From: Paracoccaceae bacterium
GTDB lineage: Bacteria > Pseudomonadota > Alphaproteobacteria > Rhodobacterales > Rhodobacteraceae
Assembly: GCA_029244725.1 (NCBI GenBank)
Contig: JAQWQJ010000118.1
Span: 1-63,564 of the forward strand
DNA: 63,564 nucleotides
Reading direction: 5' to 3'
The notes beneath the pieces are model-generated. The model was given only the letters and a program-made list of their open reading frames with translations, searched no databases and had not been told where the DNA came from. The stretch's first letter is position 1. Every line of letters begins with the position of its first letter. A program made the translations under genes and the position numbers. Positions 36,122 through 45,192 of this stretch are shown here, one piece after another.

Positions 36122-37756
36122 ATGACTTTGACCCTTCGTGATCCAAACGAAGTTATGCGGCTAAAGCGTCTAGGAAGCACATTTCCTACCCGACTTTCCT
36201 TCCAGAGGGTCCTTCTTAGACGCCTCGCTGCCGAAGGAAGCGTGGTTTCGCGCCCAGTTTGGGAAATTAGTGATGAGGGTTTTGGCCGCGCCGTCTATTC
36301 CGTCGATTTGGGTGGATATACCTATTCACTCGTAGCGTTCTCAAACCCGCTTGATCCGGAAAACCGCACCGATCGAGTGATCGCGAACGCGTGGGATACG
36401 ACCTACGTTCTGTTTGACGGCACCCCAACCACTGCAGATTTGGACCGCCTACAGCAAAATGCCCCCAAGCAAGAGGCTGGTAGGTTTGAACCGACCGAGA
36501 TCGTTTTGTGCCGTGCAAACAAATCTGTGCGTCTGTTTGCGCATGTGGTGGATGCTTTGAAAGCGGGCAAGCAGCCTGATCCCGCATTGATTACGTCGAC
36601 CGGATATTTAATGCGCACAACGGCCGTTTACGGCAACGGCAAATTTGGCATCGCGGATCGCAAAAGGATCGCGGATCGCCCCGGAATGGGTGGGCCATTT
36701 ATGGCTGAAATGCTGGCCGTTTGGCTGGTTCGTGGCTTCACCCATGATCTCGCGGAACACATGGGCGGTGCCAAAATGAGTCGCGAGCTGAAAAAGCGTC
36801 TTGGCATTGGTAACTCAACGGGTCTGGGTATGGCCCCGTTCTTGGTGTCCCATCCTGTGCTGTTGCATCATTGGTTCGAAACCCGAGAGATCGCCTTGGC
36901 GCGCGTTGTCGGGATTGGGCAATTGTCAAACGAACAAGCGCAGAGATACGCCGACCTTTGCATCCGTGCGCAAAAACATCTGCAGCAATGGCACGTCCCG
37001 GATCCGATTCACCAAACGCGAAACGAAGCGGTCGCGACGGGGTGGACCGAACTGACACAAAGCTGGACGGCCGAGACTTGGAGCGCCCCCAATGCAACAC
37101 TGAACTTCCTTGAAGCCAGTCGACGCTTTAATGAAGACATCCAAGAATTGGCTGTTTCATTGCTGTTGGAGCCGATGGGCGATCTGATCGACGACCTTGC
37201 CGCAAACTTGGCCAGCGACACACCGCTAAGCTTGGACGCAGCGATGGACGTTTCGGACCTTAAGGCTATCATTGAAGCTCGTGCTGCATGGGCGCTCGAC
37301 ACTGATTTTAATGCAGCTGCAGAAACGGCCCAGTTTTGGTATGTCTCGCAATCAAAGCTTGAACCACGCTTGGGCAATCGTGCTGAAGAAGACGGCGCTG
37401 AGCTTGAATCACCACTGGATATCGCCCGTCGTATTAAAGACCTTTACGCTGATTTGCAGGGCACTTCGGGCAGTGTTGCTGGCTTCCTTATGCGCCACCC
37501 CGAGCATCGTTTCGTGCTGCGACGCGTTCAGACTTTGGGAGCAAACGCCTACTCAGAACTACGCGATAATCTGATTTCGGATCGGTGCATGCCGATCGAC
37601 ATGCTACGCGCAAAACTGGCCTTTTTTGGTGCTTCGAAATTTGACCCAAAATCGGATCGTTGGACACGCATAAATCTGTGTCAGGGTGCCCCATTATTTG
37701 ATGAATTGGAAAATGCCGACGACTGGTGGCTTCCCGTATTTGAGGAGCGTGCATAA
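36122..37756 (+). CDS. conserved-looking protein of unknown function, 544 aa
   Basis: I do not recognise a domain. The soluble protein has no signal peptide or membrane segment. It opens with TLTLRDPNEVMRLKRLGSTF, then Arg-rich FQRVLLRRL. It has a YSLVAFSNPLDPENRTDRV segment near residue 72 and a long helical C-terminal half. Several Trp and His residues cluster near 250-300 (HHWFETREIALARVVGIGQL). Its start lies 239 bp from the divergent mttB-like gene, and the TAATG overlap couples it to the DUF3726-like gene. The coupling suggests a two-subunit factor or enzyme in the amine or betaine pathway. Confidence 0.8.
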   Translation: MTLTLRDPNEVMRLKRLGSTFPTRLSFQRVLLRRLAAEGSVVSRPVWEISDEGFGRAVYSVDLGGYTYSLVAFSNPLDPENRTDRVIANAWDTTYVLFDGTPTTADLDRLQQNAPKQEAGRFEPTEIVLCRANKSVRLFAHVVDALKAGKQPDPALITSTGYLMRTTAVYGNGKFGIADRKRIADRPGMGGPFMAEMLAVWLVRGFTHDLAEHMGGAKMSRELKKRLGIGNSTGLGMAPFLVSHPVLLHHWFETREIALARVVGIGQLSNEQAQRYADLCIRAQKHLQQWHVPDPIHQTRNEAVATGWTELTQSWTAETWSAPNATLNFLEASRRFNEDIQELAVSLLLEPMGDLIDDLAANLASDTPLSLDAAMDVSDLKAIIEARAAWALDTDFNAAAETAQFWYVSQSKLEPRLGNRAEEDGAELESPLDIARRIKDLYADLQGTSGSVAGFLMRHPEHRFVLRRVQTLGANAYSELRDNLISDRCMPIDMLRAKLAFFGASKFDPKSDRWTRINLCQGAPLFDELENADDWWLPVFEERA

Positions 37757-38310
37757 TGTTCTCAGTTAACGAACTACAGGGCGCCTTGTTGAAAGCAGGG
37801 CGTGGGGCCGGCCTACCGTTGGGATTGGCCGAGGATTTGGCCTTTTGTGCGCCAGATATCGCGATCGCAGATACCAACGGGATATTGGCCGAAGTTGTCG
37901 CCTGCATGAACTGCCCCTTTGACCCCGCGACTGCGGACTTGTCAGGTCAGGGCGTCGTGATGGGTCAGGGCAATTTGTTGCTTACGATGCCATCGGCGCT
38001 TGATCTCGTCGCAGCCGGAAACGGGCCGGTCATTCTTGATGGCGTGTCAAAGGACCTGGCGAACGCTTTGATTGCCGGTCGTGAACGCATCGACGGCAAG
38101 GCGCTATGGTTCGATTGGATCGGGCCGACGAAGGTCATCCTGCATGGTTGGAAGAGCGAGGCGTTTGCGCCACCGTCCCAGCCCGAGCGTGTTTCGGTAG
38201 ATCCGATACATTGGTCAGCCCTTCAAGCCTTTGCTGCCAACACATACGTTCCCGAAAGTGAAGAGTCGCGTCTGGCAGGCGCGGGCGCAGGTTTGACCGA
38301 CAACGATTGA
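37756..38310 (+). CDS. DUF3726-like protein
   Basis: The 184-aa protein is coupled to the preceding gene by a one-base overlap (TAATG). It opens with SVNELQGALLKAGRGAGLPLGLAEDLA. A mixed alpha/beta core follows, with short motifs AGNGPVILDGVS and KALWFDWIGPTKVILHGWKSEA near residues 125-145. I associate this layout with DUF3726 from memory and cannot confirm it. No catalytic residues are evident. The 3-prime end abuts the convergent FAD oxidoreductase gene with no gap. Confidence 0.75.
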   Translation: MFSVNELQGALLKAGRGAGLPLGLAEDLAFCAPDIAIADTNGILAEVVACMNCPFDPATADLSGQGVVMGQGNLLLTMPSALDLVAAGNGPVILDGVSKDLANALIAGRERIDGKALWFDWIGPTKVILHGWKSEAFAPPSQPERVSVDPIHWSALQAFAANTYVPESEESRLAGAGAGLTDND

Positions 38311-39651
38311 TCACTCTGCCCCGGCGCGCAATTCTTTCCAACGTAGAAAGGCGTTTGCGCCTAATGTCGAAAATGGCTCTTGCGGCAGTTTAGTTGGCTC
38401 ATCCTCTCCCTTGAAATGGCGGGTAATATCGCTTTCAACGTCCATCGCCAATTCGGCGGCACCAATACCTGTCATCGTGCCCCGCGCAGTGCCCAGACCA
38501 TTCTGTACACATGCAGAAAACACGCCTTGTTCCAGTTCGCGCAACACCGAAACCCCGTTTTTCGACATGCAAAGATGACCGGCCCAACTGTATTGCGCTT
38601 TCAGGCCAGCCAATTGTGGAAACCGTTGGTCAAATTTACGCTGCTGCACACCCGCGGCCCATTGAATGCTGCGGTTTGATGCCTCCATATTTGGCCGAAA
38701 CTGCGCGCAGGTCCGCGTGACAATACGGTTGCCACCCTGCCCTGCATCTATCCTTCGCATCGTCGTACCCATTGGGTCGGAGGGCGTGACACCCCAGCGA
38801 CTCGCGCCGCCCAACAGACGCATCTGCTCAACCGTTAGCTCGGGCGACATTGAGGCAAAGAGCATTACATGCATCAAGCGGCGGGTTTTGTAACCAAAGC
38901 TTTCCATGTGCCCGTTGTTGGCAAGGATGATCTTACGGGTTGTGACTTTTGCTTTGGTGGTCTCAACGATCCAGTCTTCACTAACCCTTTGAAACCCAAG
39001 CACGGGCGAGTTTTCATGCAGTGTGATCTTGTTGCAAAGCCCCGCGCCTAGGCCCCTGATATATCCCGCAGGCTGCAGGATAACCGTGCCCGGTGTGTAT
39101 AGCCCAGACGTGTAATGCGGCGAACCAGTCAAGCTCCGCATCCCTTGCTGGTCAAGCAATTCGCAAGGTTCGCCTAACCCGGCCAAATGCTTGGCATAGT
39201 TTTCATTATGATGATCACCAACAACCGTAGCTGCGCCGTTCACCTTGCCGCATTCATCGAAGTAATCCGGCTTAATCCCGTATTCGGCAACCGCCTCTCG
39301 GCCAAATCCGATAGCCTGACGGTTTAAATTGATAAGTGCCTTATCGTCGCCTGCGCCCGAATAGTCTTCGGATGTAAGCTCATGAGGTAGATCAATCATA
39401 AAGCCCGAGTTTCGGCCCGCCGAGCTTTCGGCCAATTGACCGGCCTCTAAAAGAACTAATGCCAGCGATGGATCAATCTGCAGCAGCCGTCGTGCGGCTG
39501 ACAGACCCGCAAATCCGCCTCCGATTATCACGACGTCAGCGGTTCGGTTGGCGTCCAACGGCACCGGATCCGGCTGGCGTTCAAGGATCGCGTTCCACGC
39601 AGCTGGCCCACGATGAACCGGCAGGCGGATAGCTTTGACCTTGCGCGTCAT
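38311..39651 (-). CDS. FAD-dependent amine/amino acid oxidoreductase (DAO family, PuuB-like)
   Basis: The 446-aa protein has the dinucleotide-binding GGGFAGLSAARRL near residue 45 and SSAGRNSGFMIDL, the His/Cys-free flavin region of glycine-oxidase and PuuB relatives. VILQPAGYIRGL and the closing GLGTARGTMTGIGAAELA are further landmarks. It lies in an operon with a PuuC-like aldehyde dehydrogenase, which suggests oxidative deamination of an amine to an aldehyde. Its start overlaps the stop of the P5C-reductase-like remnant. Confidence 0.88.
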   Translation of the reverse strand: MTRKVKAIRLPVHRGPAAWNAILERQPDPVPLDANRTADVVIIGGGFAGLSAARRLLQIDPSLALVLLEAGQLAESSAGRNSGFMIDLPHELTSEDYSGAGDDKALINLNRQAIGFGREAVAEYGIKPDYFDECGKVNGAATVVGDHHNENYAKHLAGLGEPCELLDQQGMRSLTGSPHYTSGLYTPGTVILQPAGYIRGLGAGLCNKITLHENSPVLGFQRVSEDWIVETTKAKVTTRKIILANNGHMESFGYKTRRLMHVMLFASMSPELTVEQMRLLGGASRWGVTPSDPMGTTMRRIDAGQGGNRIVTRTCAQFRPNMEASNRSIQWAAGVQQRKFDQRFPQLAGLKAQYSWAGHLCMSKNGVSVLRELEQGVFSACVQNGLGTARGTMTGIGAAELAMDVESDITRHFKGEDEPTKLPQEPFSTLGANAFLRWKELRAGAE

Positions 39652-39830
39652 ATATTGGTTAGCCCAAGCCTTGCTTTGAGGCCGTCTAAGGCTGCAACAA
39701 GCAGATCCGGCGCGCCGTGATCCGCCATTGCATTGTGTTGCGACACGCGAATTTCGTGCCCTTCACCTGCGATCCCTTCGACCATCGCCGAGGCGATCTC
39801 TCCGGTTCCGGTAAATCCAATGCGTGTCAT
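39648..39830 (-). pseudogene. internally deleted remnant of a pyrroline-5-carboxylate reductase-like gene
   Basis: The ORF is only 60 codons. Residues 1-33 are a standard ProC-like N-terminus with the NADP-binding GFTGTGEIASAMVEGIAG. Residues 36-58 (GAPDLLVAALDGLKARLGL) look like the C-terminal end of the same kind of protein. The roughly 200 residues that normally lie between are missing, and the frame is kept. The TAATG overlap with the aldehyde dehydrogenase stop and the overlap with the FAD gene start are preserved, as expected for an in-frame deletion within an operon. It should have no reductase activity. Confidence 0.72.
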
Positions 39831-41326
39831 TAGTCCACCGTCTCTTCGTCATCATCGCTGAGATCCAGCCAGATGGTTTTCAACTGCGTGTATTGGTCGT
39901 GCGCGTGTACCGAGTTATCGCGACCGCCAAAGCCTGAATGTTTATAGCCGCCAAACGGCGTCGACATATCGCCCTCGCCATAGCAATTCACCGTCACGGT
40001 GCCGGCTTTGATCGCCCGGGCTGCCCGCAAGGCTTTTTTCCCGTTGGCCGAGAACACCGAGGCAGCCAGCCCGTAATCAGTGTCATTGGCCAACGCGATA
40101 GCTTCGTCCCACGTTTTGACGGTCACGACTGACAAAACAGGTCCGAAGATTTCCTCGCGGAGTGCTTTTGAATCTTTGGAAACATCCATTATCGTCGGCT
40201 GCACGAAGGCCCCGCTGACGGCTTGGCCACCCAGATGGACCTTTTCACCCTCGTTCAGATAGGCGCAAACCTTGTCAAAATGCGCTTTACTAACCAACGC
40301 GCCAACGCGGTTCTCGGGATCAAGTGGATCACCTAAGGGCCATTCCCGTGCGTGGGCCAGAATTCGATCCAACAAGGCGTCCTTGATGTCTTGATGCACG
40401 ATCAACCGAGACGTAGCCGAGCAGTTTTCGCCCATGTTCCAAAACGCGCCGTTGACCACATGTGCGGCCACGTTGTCGAGGTTTTCGGCATCCGCCATTA
40501 CAACACATGGGTTCTTGCCGCCCATCTCAAGCGTGATTTCTTTTAGGTTACTGTCCGCCGAATACCGTAAAAACCGACGGCCAGTTTCGGTCGAGCCTGT
40601 AAAGCTGACCATGTCGATGTCCATATGGGTTCCGATGGGTTCACCCACGTCGGGTCCGCTACCGGGGATCACATTAAGAACGCCTGCCGGAATGCCGGCC
40701 TCCATCGCCAACTCAGCAACACGAAGCGCCGTGAGCGAGGTTTCCTCTGCTGATTTCACGATGACCGAACATCCAGCCGCCAAGGCAGGCGCGATTTTCC
40801 ACGCCAGCATAAGCAAAGGGAAATTCCATGGCAGCACGAGGCCGACGACCCCGACAGGTTCGCGCACGACCATGGCCATGTGGTTGTCCGACGCTGGGGC
40901 AACCTGATCGTAGAGTTTATCAATCGCTTCAGCATGCCATTTGATACAGTTGATTGTCTCAGGCAGATCAACCTCTTCGCAATCGAAAATGGTTTTGCCG
41001 CTGTCGATGCTTTCCATCACAGCCAGTTCCCGCGCGTTGCGGGTCATCAGCTTACAGAGCCGGATCAGAATATCTTTGCGTTCGGACGGATGCAGCCGAG
41101 ACCAGCGGCCGTCCTCAAAGGACTCGCGCGCTTTTTCGACGGCAAGATCAACATCCGCAGACCCGCAGGCTGAGATGTTGGCCAGCACTTCGCCGGTAGC
41201 TGGGTTTACCGTCTCAAAGGTCCTGCCAGAAATGGCCTGTCGGTAACCGCCGTTGATATAGGCGCCCGTAGGGAAATCCAGATCGGCGGCGATGGCTTTG
41301 TATTCGTCTTTTGTCAGCAATCCCAT
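39830..41326 (-). CDS. aldehyde dehydrogenase, PuuC-like
   Basis: The 498-aa NAD(P)-dependent enzyme has PWNFPLLMLAWKIAPALAAG, FTGSTETGRRFL, the catalytic Glu in LEMGGKNP and Cys in NMGENCSATS. The closing region NCYGEGDMSTPFGGYKHSGFGGRDN is characteristic of the gamma-glutamyl-gamma-aminobutyraldehyde dehydrogenase (PuuC) type. It should oxidise the aldehyde from the FAD oxidoreductase encoded two genes downstream. It starts 5 bp after the DHDPS-like stop. Confidence 0.93.
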   Translation of the reverse strand: MGLLTKDEYKAIAADLDFPTGAYINGGYRQAISGRTFETVNPATGEVLANISACGSADVDLAVEKARESFEDGRWSRLHPSERKDILIRLCKLMTRNARELAVMESIDSGKTIFDCEEVDLPETINCIKWHAEAIDKLYDQVAPASDNHMAMVVREPVGVVGLVLPWNFPLLMLAWKIAPALAAGCSVIVKSAEETSLTALRVAELAMEAGIPAGVLNVIPGSGPDVGEPIGTHMDIDMVSFTGSTETGRRFLRYSADSNLKEITLEMGGKNPCVVMADAENLDNVAAHVVNGAFWNMGENCSATSRLIVHQDIKDALLDRILAHAREWPLGDPLDPENRVGALVSKAHFDKVCAYLNEGEKVHLGGQAVSGAFVQPTIMDVSKDSKALREEIFGPVLSVVTVKTWDEAIALANDTDYGLAASVFSANGKKALRAARAIKAGTVTVNCYGEGDMSTPFGGYKHSGFGGRDNSVHAHDQYTQLKTIWLDLSDDDEETVD

Positions 41327-41330
41327 GGTC

Positions 41331-42248
41331 TCACCCTTCTGCCTGAATGTCTGCGATGGTGCGTTTCAGCACTTTCACCACTTGTTCGAGTTCGCGTTTG
41401 TCGTCTTTGTTCAGCGCCTTAAGCGGGCGGCGCACAACCGAGCAATCAATGCCGTTCATCGTCACACCATGCTTGATCGTTTGAATGAATTTGCCGCCCT
41501 GTTCAAGCACACGCATCAGGGGCATCAAAGCCGACATTATACGGCGACCTTTGGTGAAGTTCCCCTCGGCCATACAAGCGTTATAGAGAGCCACGTGTTC
41601 CTCGGGCAGAAAATTCGACCCCCCACAAACCCAGAACGGCGCACCCCATGCGAAGAACTCCAGCGCTTGATCGTCCATGCCGCAGCCCAGTTGGATATGC
41701 GGATAATCACGCGCCAGTAAGTGGACCCGGTTAATATCGCCGGAGCTTTCCTTGATGCCGCAAAAGTTGCGCGAACGACCAACGCGGTCGAGGAACTCTT
41801 CGCCCATCATCGTGCCGGTGCGATGCGGATAATTGTAAAGCATGATCGGCAGATCAGCGGCCCGATCGATCGCCAGAGCATTCAACGCATTTTCACGATC
41901 TGTCGGCACGGCGTAAGGGGGCGATGCAAGCAGTATGCTTTCGGCCTTCATGTCCCTTGCTGCAATGGCCAATGCGATTGAATCGTCGGTCAGCATCGTG
42001 CCAGTACCAACCACCAATGGCAGTCTGCCATTGATGCGCTCTTTGGTGAATTGCGCGATCTCAATCCGTTCAACGACGGTTTGAGCATAGTTTTCACCCG
42101 TCGACCCGCCGGTTATCAGGCCATGCACGCCCGCTGCGATCAAGAATTCAATCACGTCCGCCAAACCGTCCCAATGGACCGAGCCGTTGTCGTGATATGG
42201 CGTCACCACAGGGGTGTAGATGCCATCGAAGTTAAAGATTGGTGTCAT
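41331..42248 (-). CDS. dihydrodipicolinate synthase/N-acetylneuraminate lyase family aldolase or deaminase
   Basis: ATG 42248 (MTPIFNFDGIYTPVVTPY) fits the fold; the ORF opens at 42296. The 305-aa barrel has the Tyr of MLYNYPHRTG and the Schiff-base Lys in GIKESSGD near residue 162. The GGSTGENYAQTVVERIEI motif binds the carboxylate of the substrate. In hydroxyproline-type pathways, similar proteins act as pyrroline-4-hydroxy-2-carboxylate deaminases, which would fit the neighbouring FAD and aldehyde dehydrogenases. The gene starts 7 bp after the GntR stop. Confidence 0.85.
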   Translation of the reverse strand: MTPIFNFDGIYTPVVTPYHDNGSVHWDGLADVIEFLIAAGVHGLITGGSTGENYAQTVVERIEIAQFTKERINGRLPLVVGTGTMLTDDSIALAIAARDMKAESILLASPPYAVPTDRENALNALAIDRAADLPIMLYNYPHRTGTMMGEEFLDRVGRSRNFCGIKESSGDINRVHLLARDYPHIQLGCGMDDQALEFFAWGAPFWVCGGSNFLPEEHVALYNACMAEGNFTKGRRIMSALMPLMRVLEQGGKFIQTIKHGVTMNGIDCSVVRRPLKALNKDDKRELEQVVKVLKRTIADIQAEG

Positions 42249-42255
42249 TGATCCC

Positions 42256-42966
42256 TCATGCTGTACGCGCGCCTGGCGCCGCCCCCAAAGGCGCACCGAG
42301 CGCTGTTGGCATTACAAATAATTCAATCTGACCGCGGGAAAGCTCCCAATGATCCAAGGCAAGCTGCGCGGCCCGTGCCCCTTCGCCGTTTTCAATCGCG
42401 TGGATGATGCCGTCATGCTGCGCAGAAGCAAGCGAGACATTCTCAGCCATTTGGCTGTTGCGTGGCTGATAAAAGGTCATGGATATGCGCGCGTGATCAA
42501 TCAGCAAACGGTTCAAACTAGGCTGTAGATAGACATTGCCTGCCATTTCGCCTGTGACCGCATGAAACCGATTGTTCGCGAGTGTCCGATCGCGGGCGTC
42601 GCCAGTGCGGAGTGCGGATTTAAACGCCGCTTGCGCTTCTTTAAGCTCGTTCAACTGGGCGTTTGTGGCATTTTCGGCGGCCAACTGGGTGACCGAACTG
42701 TAGATCATTGGTGCAGCAAGAAAGAAGTCCCGCAAGCTGCGATGGCTCATCTCGGCCACCCGCGCGCCGCGGTTTTTATGCATGGTCAAATAGCCTTCGC
42801 CTGCAAGCTCTCGGAAGGCATCGCGCAATGGCGTGCGGGACAGGCCGTATTCTTCTGACAGGTTAACCTCATCAAGATCCACGCCCGGCTCTAACGCCAA
42901 GGACAGAATGTCCCGACGCAGGTTACTTAGCAGAATGGATTTACGATCTTTTGGCGATACTGGCAT
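42256..42966 (-). CDS. GntR-family (FCD-type) transcriptional regulator
   Basis: The 236-aa protein has a winged helix (LEPGVDLDEVNLSEEYGLSRTPLRDAFRELAGEGYL) and a C-terminal FadR-like FCD domain with the metal-site histidines typical of the subgroup (RFHAVTGEMAG). It leads the amine catabolic operon. Direct AATACAAT repeats just upstream are likely binding sites, giving autoregulation. Confidence 0.92.
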   Translation of the reverse strand: MPVSPKDRKSILLSNLRRDILSLALEPGVDLDEVNLSEEYGLSRTPLRDAFRELAGEGYLTMHKNRGARVAEMSHRSLRDFFLAAPMIYSSVTQLAAENATNAQLNELKEAQAAFKSALRTGDARDRTLANNRFHAVTGEMAGNVYLQPSLNRLLIDHARISMTFYQPRNSQMAENVSLASAQHDGIIHAIENGEGARAAQLALDHWELSRGQIELFVMPTALGAPLGAAPGARTA

Positions 42967-42998
42967 TTAGCTCTCACAATTCGCCTTCAGCCTATAAA

Positions 42999-43017
42999 AA
43001 TACAATTTGAATACAAT
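42999..43017. promoter_or_regulatory. AATACAAT direct repeats between GntR and GlxA-type genes
   Basis: AATACAAT occurs at 42999-43006 and again at 43010-43017, one helical turn (11 bp) apart. A TATAAT box follows at 43039-43044 facing the GlxA-type gene. The site can control both divergent genes. Confidence 0.5.
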
Positions 43018-43088
43018 ATATATTTGTGCACATTGGCCTATAATATTGGCAGGGAATCGAGAAACGCCAATCCTCGACGGAATCCGGC

Positions 43089-44045
43089 ATGAACAACGAC
43101 ACGCCTCAGCATTTTGTGTTTTTATTGGTGGATGAATTCACCCATTTGGCATTTTCCTGCGCCATTGAGCCATTGCGAATCGCAAATCTGATCTCAGGAA
43201 AGACGCTCTACAAATGGAGCTTGATGTCAGCGAATGGCAAAACCGCGACGGCCTCAAACGATGTGGTGACACAAGTCGATCGCGGGTTTTCCGAGCTTGT
43301 CCGCGGCGAAATGCTTTTTGTTCTGTCCGGATTGCACGTCAAAGAAAACACAACGCCCGAATTGCTATCCGTGATCCGACGCGAACGGGCAAAGGGTCAC
43401 TTAGCAGGCGCTCTTTGTTCTGGCGCATATTGTCTGGCACGTGCCGGTGCGATGAATGGGCTTGCGACCTCAATCCACTGGGACTTCCACGACAGCTTCA
43501 TGGAGGAATTTCCCGAGGTTAAACTGGTGCGCAACGTGTTCGTGGCCAACGAAAAATATATTACCGCATCCGGCGGAACAGCAACGGCAGACCTGATGTT
43601 GCATTTGATCGAGCGCGATTACGGCCATGATTTAGGCATCGAAGTGGCGGACATGATGCTACACAATTCAGTCCGAGAACCAACGGCTGAGCAGAAATTA
43701 TCTCTTCAATCCCGTCATGGCATCCGCAATGCGCATCTGTCCAAGGCCATCAAGATGATGACCGACAATCTTGAGCACCCCATCCCCCCGTCTGAAATCG
43801 CTGAAGAGGTCGGAATTTCAGCGCGGCAATTGGAGCGCTTGTTTGGGCGGCATTTAAATTGTTCGCCCAAGAAGTACTACGTAGATATGCGTCTACAAAA
43901 GGCGCGGAACCTGCTTCTACAAACCGAAAAAACAGTAACCGAGATCTCGTTTCTTGCTGGCTTTGCATCACCTGCGCATTTTGCGCGCGTTTACCGAAAT
44001 CAGTTCGGGATTACGCCAATGAACCAACGCGGCAAGATCGTCTGA
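43089..44045 (+). CDS. GlxA-family transcriptional regulator (DJ-1/PfpI plus AraC)
   Basis: The 318-aa protein has an N-terminal class I glutamine amidotransferase-like domain (FVFLLVDEFTHLAFSCAIEPLRIAN, GALCSGAYCLARAGAMNG) and a C-terminal AraC double helix-turn-helix (PSEIAEEVGISARQLERLF, then EISFLAGFASPAHFARVYR). Regulators of this type (GbdR, CdhR, ArgR) commonly control betaine, carnitine and arginine breakdown. It is divergent from the GntR operon. A role in the amine or betaine island is likely. Confidence 0.92.
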   Translation: MNNDTPQHFVFLLVDEFTHLAFSCAIEPLRIANLISGKTLYKWSLMSANGKTATASNDVVTQVDRGFSELVRGEMLFVLSGLHVKENTTPELLSVIRRERAKGHLAGALCSGAYCLARAGAMNGLATSIHWDFHDSFMEEFPEVKLVRNVFVANEKYITASGGTATADLMLHLIERDYGHDLGIEVADMMLHNSVREPTAEQKLSLQSRHGIRNAHLSKAIKMMTDNLEHPIPPSEIAEEVGISARQLERLFGRHLNCSPKKYYVDMRLQKARNLLLQTEKTVTEISFLAGFASPAHFARVYRNQFGITPMNQRGKIV

Positions 44046-44047
44046 GG

Positions 44048-45151
44048 TCACAGAACGTCTGTCTGAAACAACCTGATCCGTATCCCGCCATGAGAATATG
44101 TTTCTTTGGACGGCTTGAATGGCAGACCGCTTGCCTTTGCAAGACCCGTGTCACTGGTCACAACCCCAACACGCCAGCCCTTGAAACGCGATTTCAGGAC
44201 TTCGCCCATCGTTCCATAAAGTGCAAACAGCGGCCTTTTGTTGCCAACGCGCGCGCCATAAGGTGGGTTGATCATCACAAGACCCGGCTTAGTGCCCTCT
44301 GGTGGTTGCAAGTCGCTGATGGATTGGTGGGCAAACGTGACATGGTCCGAAACCTCAGCCCGTTCTGCATTCCCTTTGGCGTTTTCAATGGCGCCTGAAT
44401 CGCGGTCATAACCATAGAACCGCAGGTCAGTTTGCCGAGGCTCAGCTTGCTTCAGCGCCTCACACATGTCGGGTTTAAAACTGGCGAGATGTTGGAATGC
44501 AAAGTTACGTTCGCGGCCTGGGGCGAGACCCATAGCGATCTCTGCTGCTTCAATCGGGAATGTACCTGATCCGCACATCGGATCGACCACGCTCTCATTT
44601 CCATCGTAACCGCACGCCCGCAAAAATAGCGCTGCAAGATTTTCGCGCATAGGGGCCTTGCCGGTCGCTTCTTTAAAGCCGCGCTTGTGAAGTGCGTCAC
44701 CCGAGGTATCAATGCTGAACTGACAATAGTCGTTTTCAATGCGGACCTTCAAAACGATGTCCGCGTCGGATTCAACGGGAATACCAGACGTTCTCAGTCC
44801 CTTCTCGATCCGCTCAATAGCTGCTTTCTCATGGTAAACTTTGGATTTGAGGCAGGTGACCTCAACTCTCACAGGGATGTCAGAAAATAGGGTTTCTGCC
44901 CACGGGAACTCGCACGAAAGATGATCCAACTGGCCAAGGCTAAAGACCCGAAACCCACCAATGCGCGCTAGCACGCGGGACGCGCCGCGCAACTCAAGAT
45001 TGGCGCGCCATACTCCCTTCCAGTGGCCCTTGAAGGTCACACCGCCAGCGATGGCAGTTGCGCCTGTAAATCCGCGTTCAAGCATTTCGGCCTGCATCAG
45101 CGGTTCAAAGCCGGGTGGAACCGACACGAAAATATCAAAAGGTTTAGACAT
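44048..45151 (-). CDS. THUMP-domain class I SAM-dependent RNA methyltransferase (RlmL/YcbY-type)
   Basis: The 367-aa protein has an N-terminal THUMP region (IFVSVPPGFEPLMQAEM to about residue 160) and a Rossmann methyltransferase domain with VDPMCGSGTFPIEAAEIA near residue 187. The catalytic NPPYGARVG motif is near residue 292. This matches the N-terminal half of RlmL, which methylates guanine N2 of 23S rRNA. Its stop is close to the convergent GlxA gene. Confidence 0.92.
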   Translation of the reverse strand: MSKPFDIFVSVPPGFEPLMQAEMLERGFTGATAIAGGVTFKGHWKGVWRANLELRGASRVLARIGGFRVFSLGQLDHLSCEFPWAETLFSDIPVRVEVTCLKSKVYHEKAAIERIEKGLRTSGIPVESDADIVLKVRIENDYCQFSIDTSGDALHKRGFKEATGKAPMRENLAALFLRACGYDGNESVVDPMCGSGTFPIEAAEIAMGLAPGRERNFAFQHLASFKPDMCEALKQAEPRQTDLRFYGYDRDSGAIENAKGNAERAEVSDHVTFAHQSISDLQPPEGTKPGLVMINPPYGARVGNKRPLFALYGTMGEVLKSRFKGWRVGVVTSDTGLAKASGLPFKPSKETYSHGGIRIRLFQTDVL

Positions 45152-45192
45152 GACGGCGGGCTTACATCGCGCGTGTCCGCAGACGCAAGTGA

